Shown here: positions 1 to 10,176 of the stretch, one piece after another
Position numbering within the stretch: position 1 is the stretch's first letter
Layout of the letters: each line of letters begins with the position of its first letter
NCBI GenBank assembly: GCA_964586315.1
Contig: CAZPHE010000005.1
Coordinates: forward strand, 7,534-71,533
Direction: 5' to 3'
Source: CAZEER01 sp964586315
GTDB taxonomy: Bacteria; Fidelibacterota; Marinisomatia; Marinisomatales; UBA1611
Length of the DNA stretch: 64,000 nt
The notes under the pieces: model-generated
What the model saw: the letters and a program-made list of their open reading frames with translations, nothing else
Databases searched by the model: none
What the model was told of the DNA's origin: nothing
Position numbers and translations under genes: made by a program

Positions 1-2
1 CA

Positions 3-1769
3 AGGTGCTTAACGCTTGCTCAATTTTTTGAAAAACGATATAGCCGAAATTTCCGCATATTCACAGGAATCGTGGCATTCATAGCAGGTATTATAAATTT
101 TGGAATATTCCCCGCAGTCGGTGCTCAGTTTTTTATTAGTTATTGCGGGTTACCAGAATCAATGATGGGTATCCCCGTCTATCCTGTGGTAATGATTATA
201 CTACTTAGTATTTCACTGTATTTTGTATACACGGGTGGTCAAATAGCAGTTATTATTGCTGATTTTTTCCAAGGGATTTTTGCTACAACTGTACTTCTTA
301 TAACTGTTTTATACCTGTTTTTTAATATTGGCTGGGATCAAGTTGCAGATTCGTTAGAACAAACCCCATTAAGACTTGCATCAGAAAAAATTGAATCATT
401 ACAGTCAGATGGTTCATTTTTAAATCTTTCAGAGTTGGAACAACAAAAGCAAATAGATGAAATTAATGAGAAATATAAAAATTCATCTAGAATCAATCCT
501 TTTCGGACAAGTCATGTTGAAGATTTCAATTTTTGGTATTTTTTAATCGGTATCATTGGAATTATGTATAGCAGCATGAGCTGGCAAGGTAGCCAGGCAT
601 ATAATTCATCTGCTAAAAGTGCTCACGAAGCAAAAATGGGATCAGTTTTAGCTGGTTTTAGAGGTTTACCACAGGGTTTATTTTTTTTATTGGTTCCAGT
701 ATTAATCTATGTTTTTATGAATCATAATGATTATCAAAGTATTGCAAATTCTGTCAATTATTCCCTTGAACAATTAGAGACAGATACACTCAGATCACAA
801 ATGCGCGGACCGATTGTTCTTTCTACAGTATTGCCGACTGGATTGTTAGGAGCATTTGCAGCGCTTATGCTTGCTGCATTTATAAGTACACATGATACAT
901 ATCTTCATTCTTGGGCTACTATCCTTGTGCAAGATGTCATAATGCCATTTAGAGACAAACCATTTGATAAAGAAACACATCTTAAAGTATTAAGGATCTC
1001 AATATTTGGAGTGGCTGTTTTTATTTTCTTTTTTAGTTTATTATTTCAGCAGAATCAAAAAATTGCACTATTTTTTGCGATTACAGCAGCTATCTTTGCT
1101 GGTGGGTCAGGAGCAGTAATTATTGGTGGATTGTATTGGAAACGTGGAACAACCACTGCTGCATGGACAGCAATGATTGTAGGTGCTCTTATTAGTGTTG
1201 GTGGGGTTTTAGTTAAACAAATTTCAACAGATTGGCTTACAGATTTGACATCTCTAGGTCAAATAAAGACGATACTGAATTACATAAAGAATATAAATGG
1301 TCAGGAATATTGGGCCATTAGTATGGGGTTATCAGCACTATCTTATATTGGTGTTTCAGTTTTGAGTGAATATAAACCATTTGATATGGATAAATTATTG
1401 AATCGTGGAGAATATGCTATAGAAGGAGAAACAAAAATAATAAATAAAGATACGACTATGGGATGGAAAATATTTATGATGGGAAAAGAATTCACCAAAT
1501 CTGATAAGTTAATTTATATATTAAATTATACATGGACAGGTATCTGGACACTCGTATTTATATTTGGGACGATTTATAACCTTTCAAATGAGGTAAGTAA
1601 TACTTCGTGGATGACTTTTTGGAAAAATTATATTTATATACATATGGTAATTTCTATAACAATGATTGTGTGGTTTACGATAGGGGGTTTTCGTGATTTA
1701 AAAGTGATGCTCGCTAAACTGAAAATTGATTACAGAGATCATCAAGACGATGGTTGGGTTTCAAAATAG
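3..1769 (+). CDS. Sodium:solute symporter (SSS family), 5' end outside window
   Basis: Membrane transporter that should couple Na+ entry to uptake of a sugar or similar solute. The frame is open from base 3. The first possible start in the window is GTG 72, but residues before it (LAQFFEKRYSRNFRIF) already read as SSS sequence, so the true start lies upstream of the window. Many hydrophobic segments follow, with typical SSS stretches such as SWQGSQAYN and the LLGAFAALMLAAFISTHDT helix. The C-terminal part holds a hydrophilic loop and two more membrane segments. The stop is 9 bases before the GH38 mannosidase gene, so the two are probably co-transcribed and the substrate may be mannose or a mannoside. 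Substrate is inference; family is clear. Confidence 0.9.
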   Translation, partial: RCLTLAQFFEKRYSRNFRIFTGIVAFIAGIINFGIFPAVGAQFFISYCGLPESMMGIPVYPVVMIILLSISLYFVYTGGQIAVIIADFFQGIFATTVLLITVLYLFFNIGWDQVADSLEQTPLRLASEKIESLQSDGSFLNLSELEQQKQIDEINEKYKNSSRINPFRTSHVEDFNFWYFLIGIIGIMYSSMSWQGSQAYNSSAKSAHEAKMGSVLAGFRGLPQGLFFLLVPVLIYVFMNHNDYQSIANSVNYSLEQLETDTLRSQMRGPIVLSTVLPTGLLGAFAALMLAAFISTHDTYLHSWATILVQDVIMPFRDKPFDKETHLKVLRISIFGVAVFIFFFSLLFQQNQKIALFFAITAAIFAGGSGAVIIGGLYWKRGTTTAAWTAMIVGALISVGGVLVKQISTDWLTDLTSLGQIKTILNYIKNINGQEYWAISMGLSALSYIGVSVLSEYKPFDMDKLLNRGEYAIEGETKIINKDTTMGWKIFMMGKEFTKSDKLIYILNYTWTGIWTLVFIFGTIYNLSNEVSNTSWMTFWKNYIYIHMVISITMIVWFTIGGFRDLKVMLAKLKIDYRDHQDDGWVSK

Positions 1770-1778
1770 TTTCTATTT

Positions 1779-4700
1779 ATGCATAAAAAAGAAACAGCAG
1801 TTATTCTTCAAAGAATTGAAAAATGGTATAATCATTTACCAAAACTAGTTGTTTATGATAAACAAACTTTTACCGCAGAATTTGGTTGGTCAAAAGACCC
1901 CACTCCATTTTCTGAGAGGTTAAGCTTAGAATATAAAACCATTCAGGAAGGTGACCATTGGGGTGAAAAATGGGAAAGTGCATGGTTCCATCTTAAAGGG
2001 GAAATACCAGCAAAGTGGAAAGGTGAAACTATTGTTGCGGAGTTAGATTTTTCTGGAGAAGGATTAGTTTTTAATACAAATGGTCAAGCGCTTCAAGGAA
2101 TAACAAATGGATCCATATGGGATCCGAATTTTGCTAGAACAAGAGTAGTTCTAATTGATTCATGCAATGGAGATGAAAAAATTGAATTATGGGTTGAGGC
2201 AGCTGCCAACTCGTTGTTTGGTGTTTTTACGGATCCTGATCCGCAAGATGAGAGTCCAAAAAGGCATGGTTGGTTTGATGCGAAAGTTGAATCCGTAAAA
2301 TTTGGTATCTTTGATACAAAATTATGGCATCTGTATTTGGATGCTAGAATTTTATTGGGTCTGGTAAAACGTTTGGATGAACAATCAATAAGGCGATCAA
2401 GAGCTATTCTCGCTTTGAATCAGTGTATTAATATTTTTGCTGATGATCAAAAAAATTCAGATAAAGCTCGTGCCTGCCTAAAAAATGAATTATCAAAACA
2501 TGCATCAGCATCTGATCTGTATGTCTCCGCGATAGGACATGCACATATAGATACGGGATGGTTATGGCCAGTTAGAGAAACAATTCGAAAGTGTGCAAGA
2601 ACATTTGCAACACAATTAAGTATAATTGATTCGTATCCAAAATATATTTTTGGGGCCTCTCAACCTCAACACTATCAATTTATGAAAGACCGTTATCCTG
2701 AATTATATAATCGAATAAAGAAAGCTGTTAAACAAGGGAATTGGGAATGTCAGGGAGGTATGTGGGTTGAAGCCGACTGTAACTTGATCAGTGGCGAATC
2801 AATGGTTCGGCAATTATTGCATGGTAAAAATTTTTTTAAGGATGAATTTGATGTAGAAGTAGATAACCTTTGGCTTCCTGATGTCTTTGGTTATTCAGCT
2901 GCATTGCCTCAGATACTTAAAAAAGCAGGTATTAATTATTTTCTTACTCAAAAATTATCTTGGAGTCAGTTCAATGAATTTCCTCATCATACCTTCAACT
3001 GGCGTGGGATTGATGGTACAGAAATTTTGACGCATTTCCCACCTGAGAACACCTATAATAGTGAGCTGGATACTGAGTTTTTACTTCCTGCTCATACTGG
3101 ATTTAAAGAAAAGGATAAATTGGATGAATTCATCTCTCTTTTTGGTGTTGGTGATGGAGGAGGAGGACCTAAGCCAGAGAATGTTGAACTTGGTATGCGT
3201 ATGGAAAACCTTGAAAATTCTCCCAGAGTAAAGTTCGATACTGCAAAAAATTTTTTTCATAGATTGGATAGATATAAGGATAATCTAGAAACTTGGGTTG
3301 GAGAACTTTACTTGGAACTTCATCGTGGCACTCTGACTACTCATGGACTTGTTAAGAAGCAAAATAGAAAGCTTGAGTGGAAACTCAGGGCAGTTGAGAT
3401 GATCTATTCTTGCTTATCAATTAAAAATTACCCATCTGAAGAATTAGATACTTTATGGAAAAAATTAATGATTAACCAGTTCCATGATATTATACCAGGT
3501 TCAAGTATTAACCTGGTTTACCAAACCACGCACAAAGAATATGAAGAGATACATAAAGTCTGCGATGAATTAATTGAGAAATCATCAAATCTACTTTTCG
3601 AAAAAGATGCGGATTCTTTTATATTAATCAATACACTTTCTTACGCTTGGAAAGGGAAAGTAACTTTGCCAAAATCTTTTAATGGATATTCCGTTTTTGA
3701 TAGTAATGGAGATTCTATGCCGGTACAGAAATTTGAAAATGGACAGATGCTTTTTGTTAATCTTGATCCTTTATCTTTTTCTACGTTTATTAAAGGAGAT
3801 AAAGTTCAAATTGATCTTGATAAGAACAATGATCTAGTTTTAGAAAATAATTTTATACGTTATGAATTTGATAAACATGGTCAGATGATTTCTGCCTATG
3901 ATAAAGAACTAGACAAGCAAGTTTTAACTCAACCTGGGAATATACTATCTCTCTATGAAGATCGACCTAATAATTGGGACGCATGGGATGTAGATTTTTT
4001 TTATAGAGATGCTTTAATTGAAACTGCAAAAATTACTAATGCAAATTCTGGTTCCCAGGGTAGTGTAGTGAAACAGTTAGATCTTAGTTTTACTATAGGT
4101 CGATCTAAAATTCATCAAAAAGTCTCACTCCAGGCTGAAACCAAAAGAATAGATTTTTCAACTAATGTAAATTGGAATGAGAAGCATAAAATGCTCCGTG
4201 TCCATTTCCCGGTTAATGTAATGGCAGAACAAGCATCCTTCGATATTCAATATGGGTATGTAAAACGAAATACTCACAGGAACACAAGTTGGGATAAGGC
4301 TAAATTTGAAGTTGGCGGTCATAAATATGCTGATCTATCAGATCATGATTATGGAGTAGCTCTGTTAAATGATTCTAAGTATGGCTATATGGTGCATAAT
4401 AATCTTTTGGATTTAAACCTACTGCGTTCTCCAACTAATCCTGACCCTGATGCGGATATGGGTGCCCACTTGTTCACCTATAGTTTATTTCCTCATGAAA
4501 ATGACCTTATTCGTTCGGACACAATACGTGAATCATCTTGCTTGAATCAGCAGCCGATACTTTTTGAAGGTGTGAAATCAATTGTAGATATTCCCGTAAA
4601 AATCTCTGGAGAAGGAATAGAGTTAGCGGTTCTTAAAAAAGCAGAAAAAGAGGATTGTTGGATTGTTAGAATCGTTGAAACTCATGGTAGGAACTCTAAA

Positions 4701-4841
4701 GGATCACTCAGTCTAAATGGATTAGTTACAGAATGTGATCTTATGGAATGGGAGAACCTTTCTGAACCAATTGAAGTAGATGGTAAGATGCCTCTTAACC
4801 TGTCACCCTTTGAAATAAAGACATACAAGATTAGGCTATAG
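1779..4841 (+). CDS. Alpha-mannosidase, glycoside hydrolase family 38
   Basis: Retaining, metal-dependent hydrolysis of alpha-mannosides. The 1020-residue length fits bacterial GH38. The catalytic domain opens with HAHIDTGWLWP (H256 and D258 match the zinc ligands of the family). GGMWVEADCNL follows, then LPDVFGYSAALPQ with D368 as the expected nucleophile. An N-terminal beta region (about 1-240), the middle helical region containing NQFHDIIPGSS, and a C-terminal beta region (about 650-1020) complete the usual architecture. No signal peptide is visible, so it is probably cytoplasmic and acts on imported oligosaccharides. ATG 1779 follows the transporter stop by 9 bases. With GH29, GH109 and GH2 elsewhere in the window it suggests use of N-glycan- or mucin-like glycans. 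Confidence 0.95.
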   Translation: MHKKETAVILQRIEKWYNHLPKLVVYDKQTFTAEFGWSKDPTPFSERLSLEYKTIQEGDHWGEKWESAWFHLKGEIPAKWKGETIVAELDFSGEGLVFNTNGQALQGITNGSIWDPNFARTRVVLIDSCNGDEKIELWVEAAANSLFGVFTDPDPQDESPKRHGWFDAKVESVKFGIFDTKLWHLYLDARILLGLVKRLDEQSIRRSRAILALNQCINIFADDQKNSDKARACLKNELSKHASASDLYVSAIGHAHIDTGWLWPVRETIRKCARTFATQLSIIDSYPKYIFGASQPQHYQFMKDRYPELYNRIKKAVKQGNWECQGGMWVEADCNLISGESMVRQLLHGKNFFKDEFDVEVDNLWLPDVFGYSAALPQILKKAGINYFLTQKLSWSQFNEFPHHTFNWRGIDGTEILTHFPPENTYNSELDTEFLLPAHTGFKEKDKLDEFISLFGVGDGGGGPKPENVELGMRMENLENSPRVKFDTAKNFFHRLDRYKDNLETWVGELYLELHRGTLTTHGLVKKQNRKLEWKLRAVEMIYSCLSIKNYPSEELDTLWKKLMINQFHDIIPGSSINLVYQTTHKEYEEIHKVCDELIEKSSNLLFEKDADSFILINTLSYAWKGKVTLPKSFNGYSVFDSNGDSMPVQKFENGQMLFVNLDPLSFSTFIKGDKVQIDLDKNNDLVLENNFIRYEFDKHGQMISAYDKELDKQVLTQPGNILSLYEDRPNNWDAWDVDFFYRDALIETAKITNANSGSQGSVVKQLDLSFTIGRSKIHQKVSLQAETKRIDFSTNVNWNEKHKMLRVHFPVNVMAEQASFDIQYGYVKRNTHRNTSWDKAKFEVGGHKYADLSDHDYGVALLNDSKYGYMVHNNLLDLNLLRSPTNPDPDADMGAHLFTYSLFPHENDLIRSDTIRESSCLNQQPILFEGVKSIVDIPVKISGEGIELAVLKKAEKEDCWIVRIVETHGRNSKGSLSLNGLVTECDLMEWENLSEPIEVDGKMPLNLSPFEIKTYKIRL

Positions 4842-4972
4842 TTTATTTGTGTGTGAAATCACATAAATGAAAATTTAAAACCATACTATTTGTGGTATGG
4901 TATAAGTTGTTTTATTTTAAGAAGGTTAAATTAAATATTTTTTTTATTTCTAATAATTCAATGGAGTGTTTT

Positions 4973-7900
4973 ATGATACGTTATTTATTAATTAGTATAC
5001 TCTTTACATTATCTTCCTTAAATGCATCTAATCCAAATACTAATAATCGAATAGATGTAAATCCAAATCAGGGTGCTTCTCATGAAATACTGAAATCAAA
5101 CCCCAGCCCAGTATTACAGGAATCAAAATTGGAGAGACAGAAAAAAATTGATTCCATAAAAGAAAAAACTGCAGAACAAAAGCAAAATCTTGATTCAAAG
5201 ATTAAAATAGCAAAAACATTATTTCAGAATAAAAAACAAAATAATCGATCACTTTTAAATAAATCAAGAATTGATCTTTCATCTTTCAATGTAAAAATGA
5301 AATCAAGCAATCGATATTTCAATAGAAATATTGTTAATACTCAAGAAAGTAGAGATGACACCATAGATGTTTCTTGGGGAGATGGAAGCCCCGGAATACT
5401 TGAAGCAGCAATCACCGGACCGGGAGTTTACAGACTAGAAGCAGGTAAAGTGTACTTGACAATCCACAACATACCTATAGATGAAGGTGCAGTCCATATA
5501 GTTAGCGCGTCTCCCAGTGGTGATGAACATCCTGCAACAATTCAACCACACAATGGGGAAGATGGTCTTCTAAACCATGATGCTGGATCATGGCCAAATC
5601 AGGTATTGTTTACATTAAATGGTGATGATACAGAATTAAAACTGGAAGGTTTAATACTTAATGGAGTTGAACCTCAAGTAAATAATAGTTTGTTTGGGAT
5701 TGCGACTGCAAGAGGTGCAAGGCAAAAAATCATTGTTGAGGAATGCATTCTTTCAAGTTTTAAACATCTTTATTTTAGTACTTTTGGTACTCAGACTGAT
5801 TTTCATATAACGAATTCCGTTGCAAAGGAATGGCTTAATGGTCCTGGTGGTATGTTTTTTGGTGGAATTGTTTGGGGTGGAGGCAGTTGGATGGGTACTA
5901 TTGATACTATAGTGGTTCAGAATAATACAATAGAAGGAGTTCTCGGCGAAGCATTCGTAATTTATGAGCATGTAGATTATGGGATAGTTGATCACAATAC
6001 ATTTACAAATATTAATATGAATCCTATCTGGCGCTGGGGGCAGAATAACCTTCAAGTGACAAATAATTTGTTCTATAATTGTAAATCGTACGGGCAGTCA
6101 ACCTACGATATTAGTGATTGGGGTGTTTGGTATCCTGGTGGGGTAGGACAGATGTCTTTAATGCAAAGAAGTGGCACTGGAGTGACTAGTGGAACTTATA
6201 TGATGGATGATGGACAAATTGTAGATATGGATAACAGGAATATTAACTATTACAATAATGCCTGGCACTGGAGTGATAATTATAGAGAGTGGGTTACTAT
6301 GATGGCTTCAGAGCCTTGGAGCTGGGAATACGGCTATGAAGATGACGATGGTAATTGGATTACAGAAACTCGGTGGGATACGATGCTGACTGTTGAGACA
6401 ACAGCCAAATGGCTAGATGATACAACAACGGCAACAATAAATGAAGGTGTAGGGGTCACAGAGTCTAACAATATTGAAGTAGATGACTTGGAAATGAATC
6501 TAGATATGGGATATCTCGATGCTCAGCTGGAAAGGACGACTGCTTTTAGATCTAACCCAAACAATGCTGGAGAAAATACACCTGATTGGTGGACCTATCA
6601 GCCGGATGGTAATCATGCAGAAGTTGAATGGCCAATGCATTATGATGCTAGTTACGATAATTCTTCAGCTGCGGCAGCTCATTGTACCCATGGCGAGCCA
6701 GTTGGTTCCACACGGTGGATGGATCACCCAAGTCCAATATCCTTTCCTGTCGGTATTGAATATGAGTATACGTCTGTGGAAGATCTTTATGAAGATTTTG
6801 GTTACGTTCTTGCATCCCTAGGATCTGAATGTCCAGATTGTGAGGGAAACTTAGATAATATGGGTGCTAATGACTATATTACAATCGAGGACTTAGACGA
6901 ATTCTTAGCTTGGGCAGAGCAATATAATTTTGGAGAATACTATTTTCAGTTTATCGATGTAGATGGCAATGAAATGTACGATACTGGAGAAATTTATGCT
7001 GTTTCTTGCGAGAGCGGTAGTGCTGGAAACTACACTGTAGCATACAGTGGGGGTGTCTATTGGATGGACTTTATAGAATTCTGGATGGCAGCATATGATT
7101 TTGAATTTTATCCTGATGATGGTGGTGGCGAAGGCTATGAAGGTGGATTCCAGTATCTAGGTGAGTGGAATGGGCACTATTATTATGTTTCAATGGAAAG
7201 TGCAACATGGTTTGATGGCTTGTATTTCACAGACACTGTCGAAGTTGGAGAAGGGATTGATGTCTATATGGGGACTGTCACATCTCAAGAAGAAAATGAT
7301 TTTTTACAGACAGCTATATATGATTCTATGCCTGATATAGAGAGTGTTTGGCTGGGATTTACTGATGAATATGAAGAAGGGAACTGGCAGTGGGTTACCG
7401 GTGAGGATGTTGTTTACACAAATTGGGAGGATGGTGAACCAAATAATTTTGATGGGAATGAGCACTATGCTGAAATGACGGTTTCTGGAGGTGCATGGTA
7501 TGATATGCATTACTACTATCAAATTCCATTTATAGTTGAACTAGAGTTTAATGATGAACCAGTATATTTTGTAAAAGAAGATTACGCAGATTATACTGAT
7601 CCTGAAAACTGGGATGAAATTACGGGTTCAGTCGCAATCACAAGAGCAAACAATCAAGGGCTATTTAATCCATATTTTCAGGATGAATACAATGCAATTG
7701 GTCCAACAGGAACTCTATGGGCATGGATGGTTACTGAAGATGCAACCCAAGCAGATTATATGGAATGGCATGATGTGGTATCAGGGAATGCAAATAATTT
7801 ACCTGGTCAAACTTTATCTTTGTGGTGTCTTGAAGAAGGCCTTTTCTTTGATATTCAATTTGAGAGTTGGACAGGCGGTAATAATGGTGGTGGATTTAGT

Positions 7901-10081
7901 TACTGGAGATATCCAGTAGACCCTCCTCCTGCAGGTCCAGGCTTGTTATTTGTTTGGTCTGAAATTGGTAATGATGAATCTGGAGATGGTTCTTTCGATT
8001 ATCCATTTGGTACGATTGGTCATGCACTAAGTGTTATGAATGATGGTGATTTTATTATTGTTGGGCCAGGAGTTTATCAAGAAAATTTAAATGTAGAAAA
8101 CTCATCTGGAATCCTAGTCGCTATTTCAGGTCCTGATTCAACTGTCATTGATGGGAATGGACTTGAAACAGTTTTCGGTATCACCAATGGGGATTGGATA
8201 GTAGCAGGTTTTACAATTACCAATGGGTATGGTGATAATCAAGGTGGAGGAGTGCGGATATGGGGTGGTAGTCTAATGATGAATAATAATCAATTTATTA
8301 ATAATAGTGCTTTGACATATGGTGGGGGTCTAGTTGCATATAATGCTGATGTGATGATTGACAGTTCTCTCTTTTTGGGCAACAACTCCAATAATTATGG
8401 AGGTGGCTTGCATATTGTTAATGATGATCCCTTACAACAATATAGGTTTGTTTCTATAGAGAATACAGTATTTGCACAAAATACTGTTAGTGATGGGCAA
8501 GGAGCAGGAGCATATCTAGCCTCCTATGATGATGTGTATACGGATGTATACATGAATGCAAATGGATTTGTTCAAAACTCAGGGAACAATTATTCAGGTC
8601 TGCGTATTAATGGGAATGTAAATGCAAATATATTTGGAAATGCTTTTGTAGGGAATGAAGCACAGACATACGCAGCTGCTGGAGGGTTTTCTGGAAATAG
8701 TAGTGTCTATATGGATTATTCACTTATTGCACATAATCATGCAAATCTTGGAGGTGGAAATTCAAATTCTGGTGGTTTTTCTGTATGGAGTGGAGCCTAT
8801 GGAAGTTTTAACTTCTGTACTTTTGTAGGGAATGAAGCAGAATATGGCAGTGCTTTAACTGCTGGTGGAGGTGCATATGCAGATGTGAATTACTCTATTA
8901 TTTGGAATAACTTAGGTGATAATTCCCTCGCAGCAGTACAGTGGGATAATAATGGCAGCAGTCTATATGTGTATGAGAGTGTCATACAAGGTGGTGAGAA
9001 TGGAGGTTTTGCAGATGAATTATCATATATTGATTATTATAATATTATTGATTCGCCACCATTTTTCTGTGATCCTCAAAATGGTGATTTTTCCATTGAT
9101 GAAATGTCGCCAGCTGTCACGAGTTGGGGAGAACCAATGGGAGCGTTTGGCTTTGGATGCTCTGGTACAATTCAAGCTTCTGCCAGTATCTTAAATGTGG
9201 AAGATATCCCAGATGATCAGGGTGGAAGAGTCTATATTACTTTTGAAAAATCTTTATTTGATACGGATGGTCTAGATCGTACTGAGATGTATACCATTGA
9301 ACGCTTAGATGGAGATCAATGGGTTGGGCTTAATTCTATTGGAGCTTATGGTAGTAATGAATATGTTGTTGAGGCAACCACGCTTTCTGATTCAACTAGT
9401 GAAAATGATGCCTTAACTACTTACCGTGTTATTGCAAATATGGATGAAGGGAATTTTGAGAGTGACCCCGCGTCAGGATATTCTGTTGATAATATTGCTC
9501 CAGGAATGGTGACTGGAGTAAGTGCTGAACTTTCAGATGGTGTTGTAACACTTATGTGGGATCCTTCTGATGCAAATGATTTCTCGCATTATACTATCTA
9601 TCATAGTAATAATCCCGAATTTTTTCCTAGTGATGATACTATGCTTGGTACAGATTCTTCACCATCATTCCAGCATGATGTAGAAGAAATTGGTGAATAT
9701 TACTATATAGTTTCTGCGGTTGATATCCATGAGAATGAAGGTGAGTATTCGGAAGTAATGAATGTAACTTTATTAACTCTAGTAGATGTTCATGGATTAC
9801 CAAATAATTATGCATTGCATCAGAATTACCCGAATCCATTTAATCCTAGTACAACTCTTAGGTATGATTTACCTAAAAATAGCGATGTCTCCATTATGAT
9901 TTTTGATATGATGGGTAGACAAATTTCAACGTTGTTAAATGGCAAAATGTCAGCTGGTTATCATGCCATACAATGGGATGGAACAAATTATCTGGGTTCT
10001 AGAGTAGCAGCTGGAGTTTATATATATACAATTCAGGCTGGTCAATATAGAGAACTTAGAAAAATGATTTTTTTGAAATAA
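4973..10081 (+). CDS. Large secreted multidomain protein with beta-helix, C-type-lectin-like, Fn3 and T9SS-type sorting domains
   Basis: Probable cell-surface adhesin or glycan-binding protein of 1702 residues. ATG 4973 is chosen over the in-frame ATG 4892 because GGAG sits 6 bases upstream and a signal peptide (MIRYLLISILFTLSSLNA) begins there. Approximate order: charged helical linker 30-110; beta-helix/pectin-lyase-like 130-380; EF-hand-like acidic segment 626-673; C-type-lectin-like domain 724-858 (WLGFTDEYEEGNWQWVTGE, NWEDGEPNNF, final FIVELE); second beta-helix rich in GGG and NN repeats 990-1380; Fn3-like 1510-1600. The end (1608-1702) has NYPNPFNPSTTLRYDLP, MMGRQ, and AAGVYIYTIQAG..RKMIFLK, the T9SS/FlgD-like sorting module. 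Domain assignments are by motif; ligand unknown. A strong terminator follows. Confidence 0.85.
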   Translation: MIRYLLISILFTLSSLNASNPNTNNRIDVNPNQGASHEILKSNPSPVLQESKLERQKKIDSIKEKTAEQKQNLDSKIKIAKTLFQNKKQNNRSLLNKSRIDLSSFNVKMKSSNRYFNRNIVNTQESRDDTIDVSWGDGSPGILEAAITGPGVYRLEAGKVYLTIHNIPIDEGAVHIVSASPSGDEHPATIQPHNGEDGLLNHDAGSWPNQVLFTLNGDDTELKLEGLILNGVEPQVNNSLFGIATARGARQKIIVEECILSSFKHLYFSTFGTQTDFHITNSVAKEWLNGPGGMFFGGIVWGGGSWMGTIDTIVVQNNTIEGVLGEAFVIYEHVDYGIVDHNTFTNINMNPIWRWGQNNLQVTNNLFYNCKSYGQSTYDISDWGVWYPGGVGQMSLMQRSGTGVTSGTYMMDDGQIVDMDNRNINYYNNAWHWSDNYREWVTMMASEPWSWEYGYEDDDGNWITETRWDTMLTVETTAKWLDDTTTATINEGVGVTESNNIEVDDLEMNLDMGYLDAQLERTTAFRSNPNNAGENTPDWWTYQPDGNHAEVEWPMHYDASYDNSSAAAAHCTHGEPVGSTRWMDHPSPISFPVGIEYEYTSVEDLYEDFGYVLASLGSECPDCEGNLDNMGANDYITIEDLDEFLAWAEQYNFGEYYFQFIDVDGNEMYDTGEIYAVSCESGSAGNYTVAYSGGVYWMDFIEFWMAAYDFEFYPDDGGGEGYEGGFQYLGEWNGHYYYVSMESATWFDGLYFTDTVEVGEGIDVYMGTVTSQEENDFLQTAIYDSMPDIESVWLGFTDEYEEGNWQWVTGEDVVYTNWEDGEPNNFDGNEHYAEMTVSGGAWYDMHYYYQIPFIVELEFNDEPVYFVKEDYADYTDPENWDEITGSVAITRANNQGLFNPYFQDEYNAIGPTGTLWAWMVTEDATQADYMEWHDVVSGNANNLPGQTLSLWCLEEGLFFDIQFESWTGGNNGGGFSYWRYPVDPPPAGPGLLFVWSEIGNDESGDGSFDYPFGTIGHALSVMNDGDFIIVGPGVYQENLNVENSSGILVAISGPDSTVIDGNGLETVFGITNGDWIVAGFTITNGYGDNQGGGVRIWGGSLMMNNNQFINNSALTYGGGLVAYNADVMIDSSLFLGNNSNNYGGGLHIVNDDPLQQYRFVSIENTVFAQNTVSDGQGAGAYLASYDDVYTDVYMNANGFVQNSGNNYSGLRINGNVNANIFGNAFVGNEAQTYAAAGGFSGNSSVYMDYSLIAHNHANLGGGNSNSGGFSVWSGAYGSFNFCTFVGNEAEYGSALTAGGGAYADVNYSIIWNNLGDNSLAAVQWDNNGSSLYVYESVIQGGENGGFADELSYIDYYNIIDSPPFFCDPQNGDFSIDEMSPAVTSWGEPMGAFGFGCSGTIQASASILNVEDIPDDQGGRVYITFEKSLFDTDGLDRTEMYTIERLDGDQWVGLNSIGAYGSNEYVVEATTLSDSTSENDALTTYRVIANMDEGNFESDPASGYSVDNIAPGMVTGVSAELSDGVVTLMWDPSDANDFSHYTIYHSNNPEFFPSDDTMLGTDSSPSFQHDVEEIGEYYYIVSAVDIHENEGEYSEVMNVTLLTLVDVHGLPNNYALHQNYPNPFNPSTTLRYDLPKNSDVSIMIFDMMGRQISTLLNGKMSAGYHAIQWDGTNYLGSRVAAGVYIYTIQAGQYRELRKMIFLK

Positions 10082-10097
10082 TTCTATCATTTTTAGC

Positions 10098-10130
10098 AAA
10101 AAAGGGGCTTTAATTAAAGCCCCTTTTTAG
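10098..10130 (+). terminator. Rho-independent terminator
   Basis: Stem AAAGGGGCTTT / AAAGCCCCTTT around a short AAT-type loop, ending in a T run, 17 bases after the stop of the large secreted protein. It ends the left plus-strand unit before the MORN gene. Confidence 0.9.
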
Positions 10131-10176
10131 TTTTAGTAAAATTCCCTATTTTATTTAACTTCCGCGATTGCCATAT

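Noticed and set aside
4852..4863. TGTGAAATCACA as a CRP-like site before the large secreted protein
   Set aside because: CRP half sites need six bases between TGTGA and TCACA; here there are two. A nearby ACCATAC/GTATGGT hairpin (4880-4901) has no T run and no clear role.
4892..4972. Upstream in-frame start for the large secreted protein
   Set aside because: It would place 27 mostly non-signal residues before a clear signal peptide; the GGAG before ATG 4973 decides the start.
5753..6055. Minus-strand 100-codon frame inside the large secreted protein
   Set aside because: Shadow of a well-supported gene; no domain, no ribosome site and an unusual composition.
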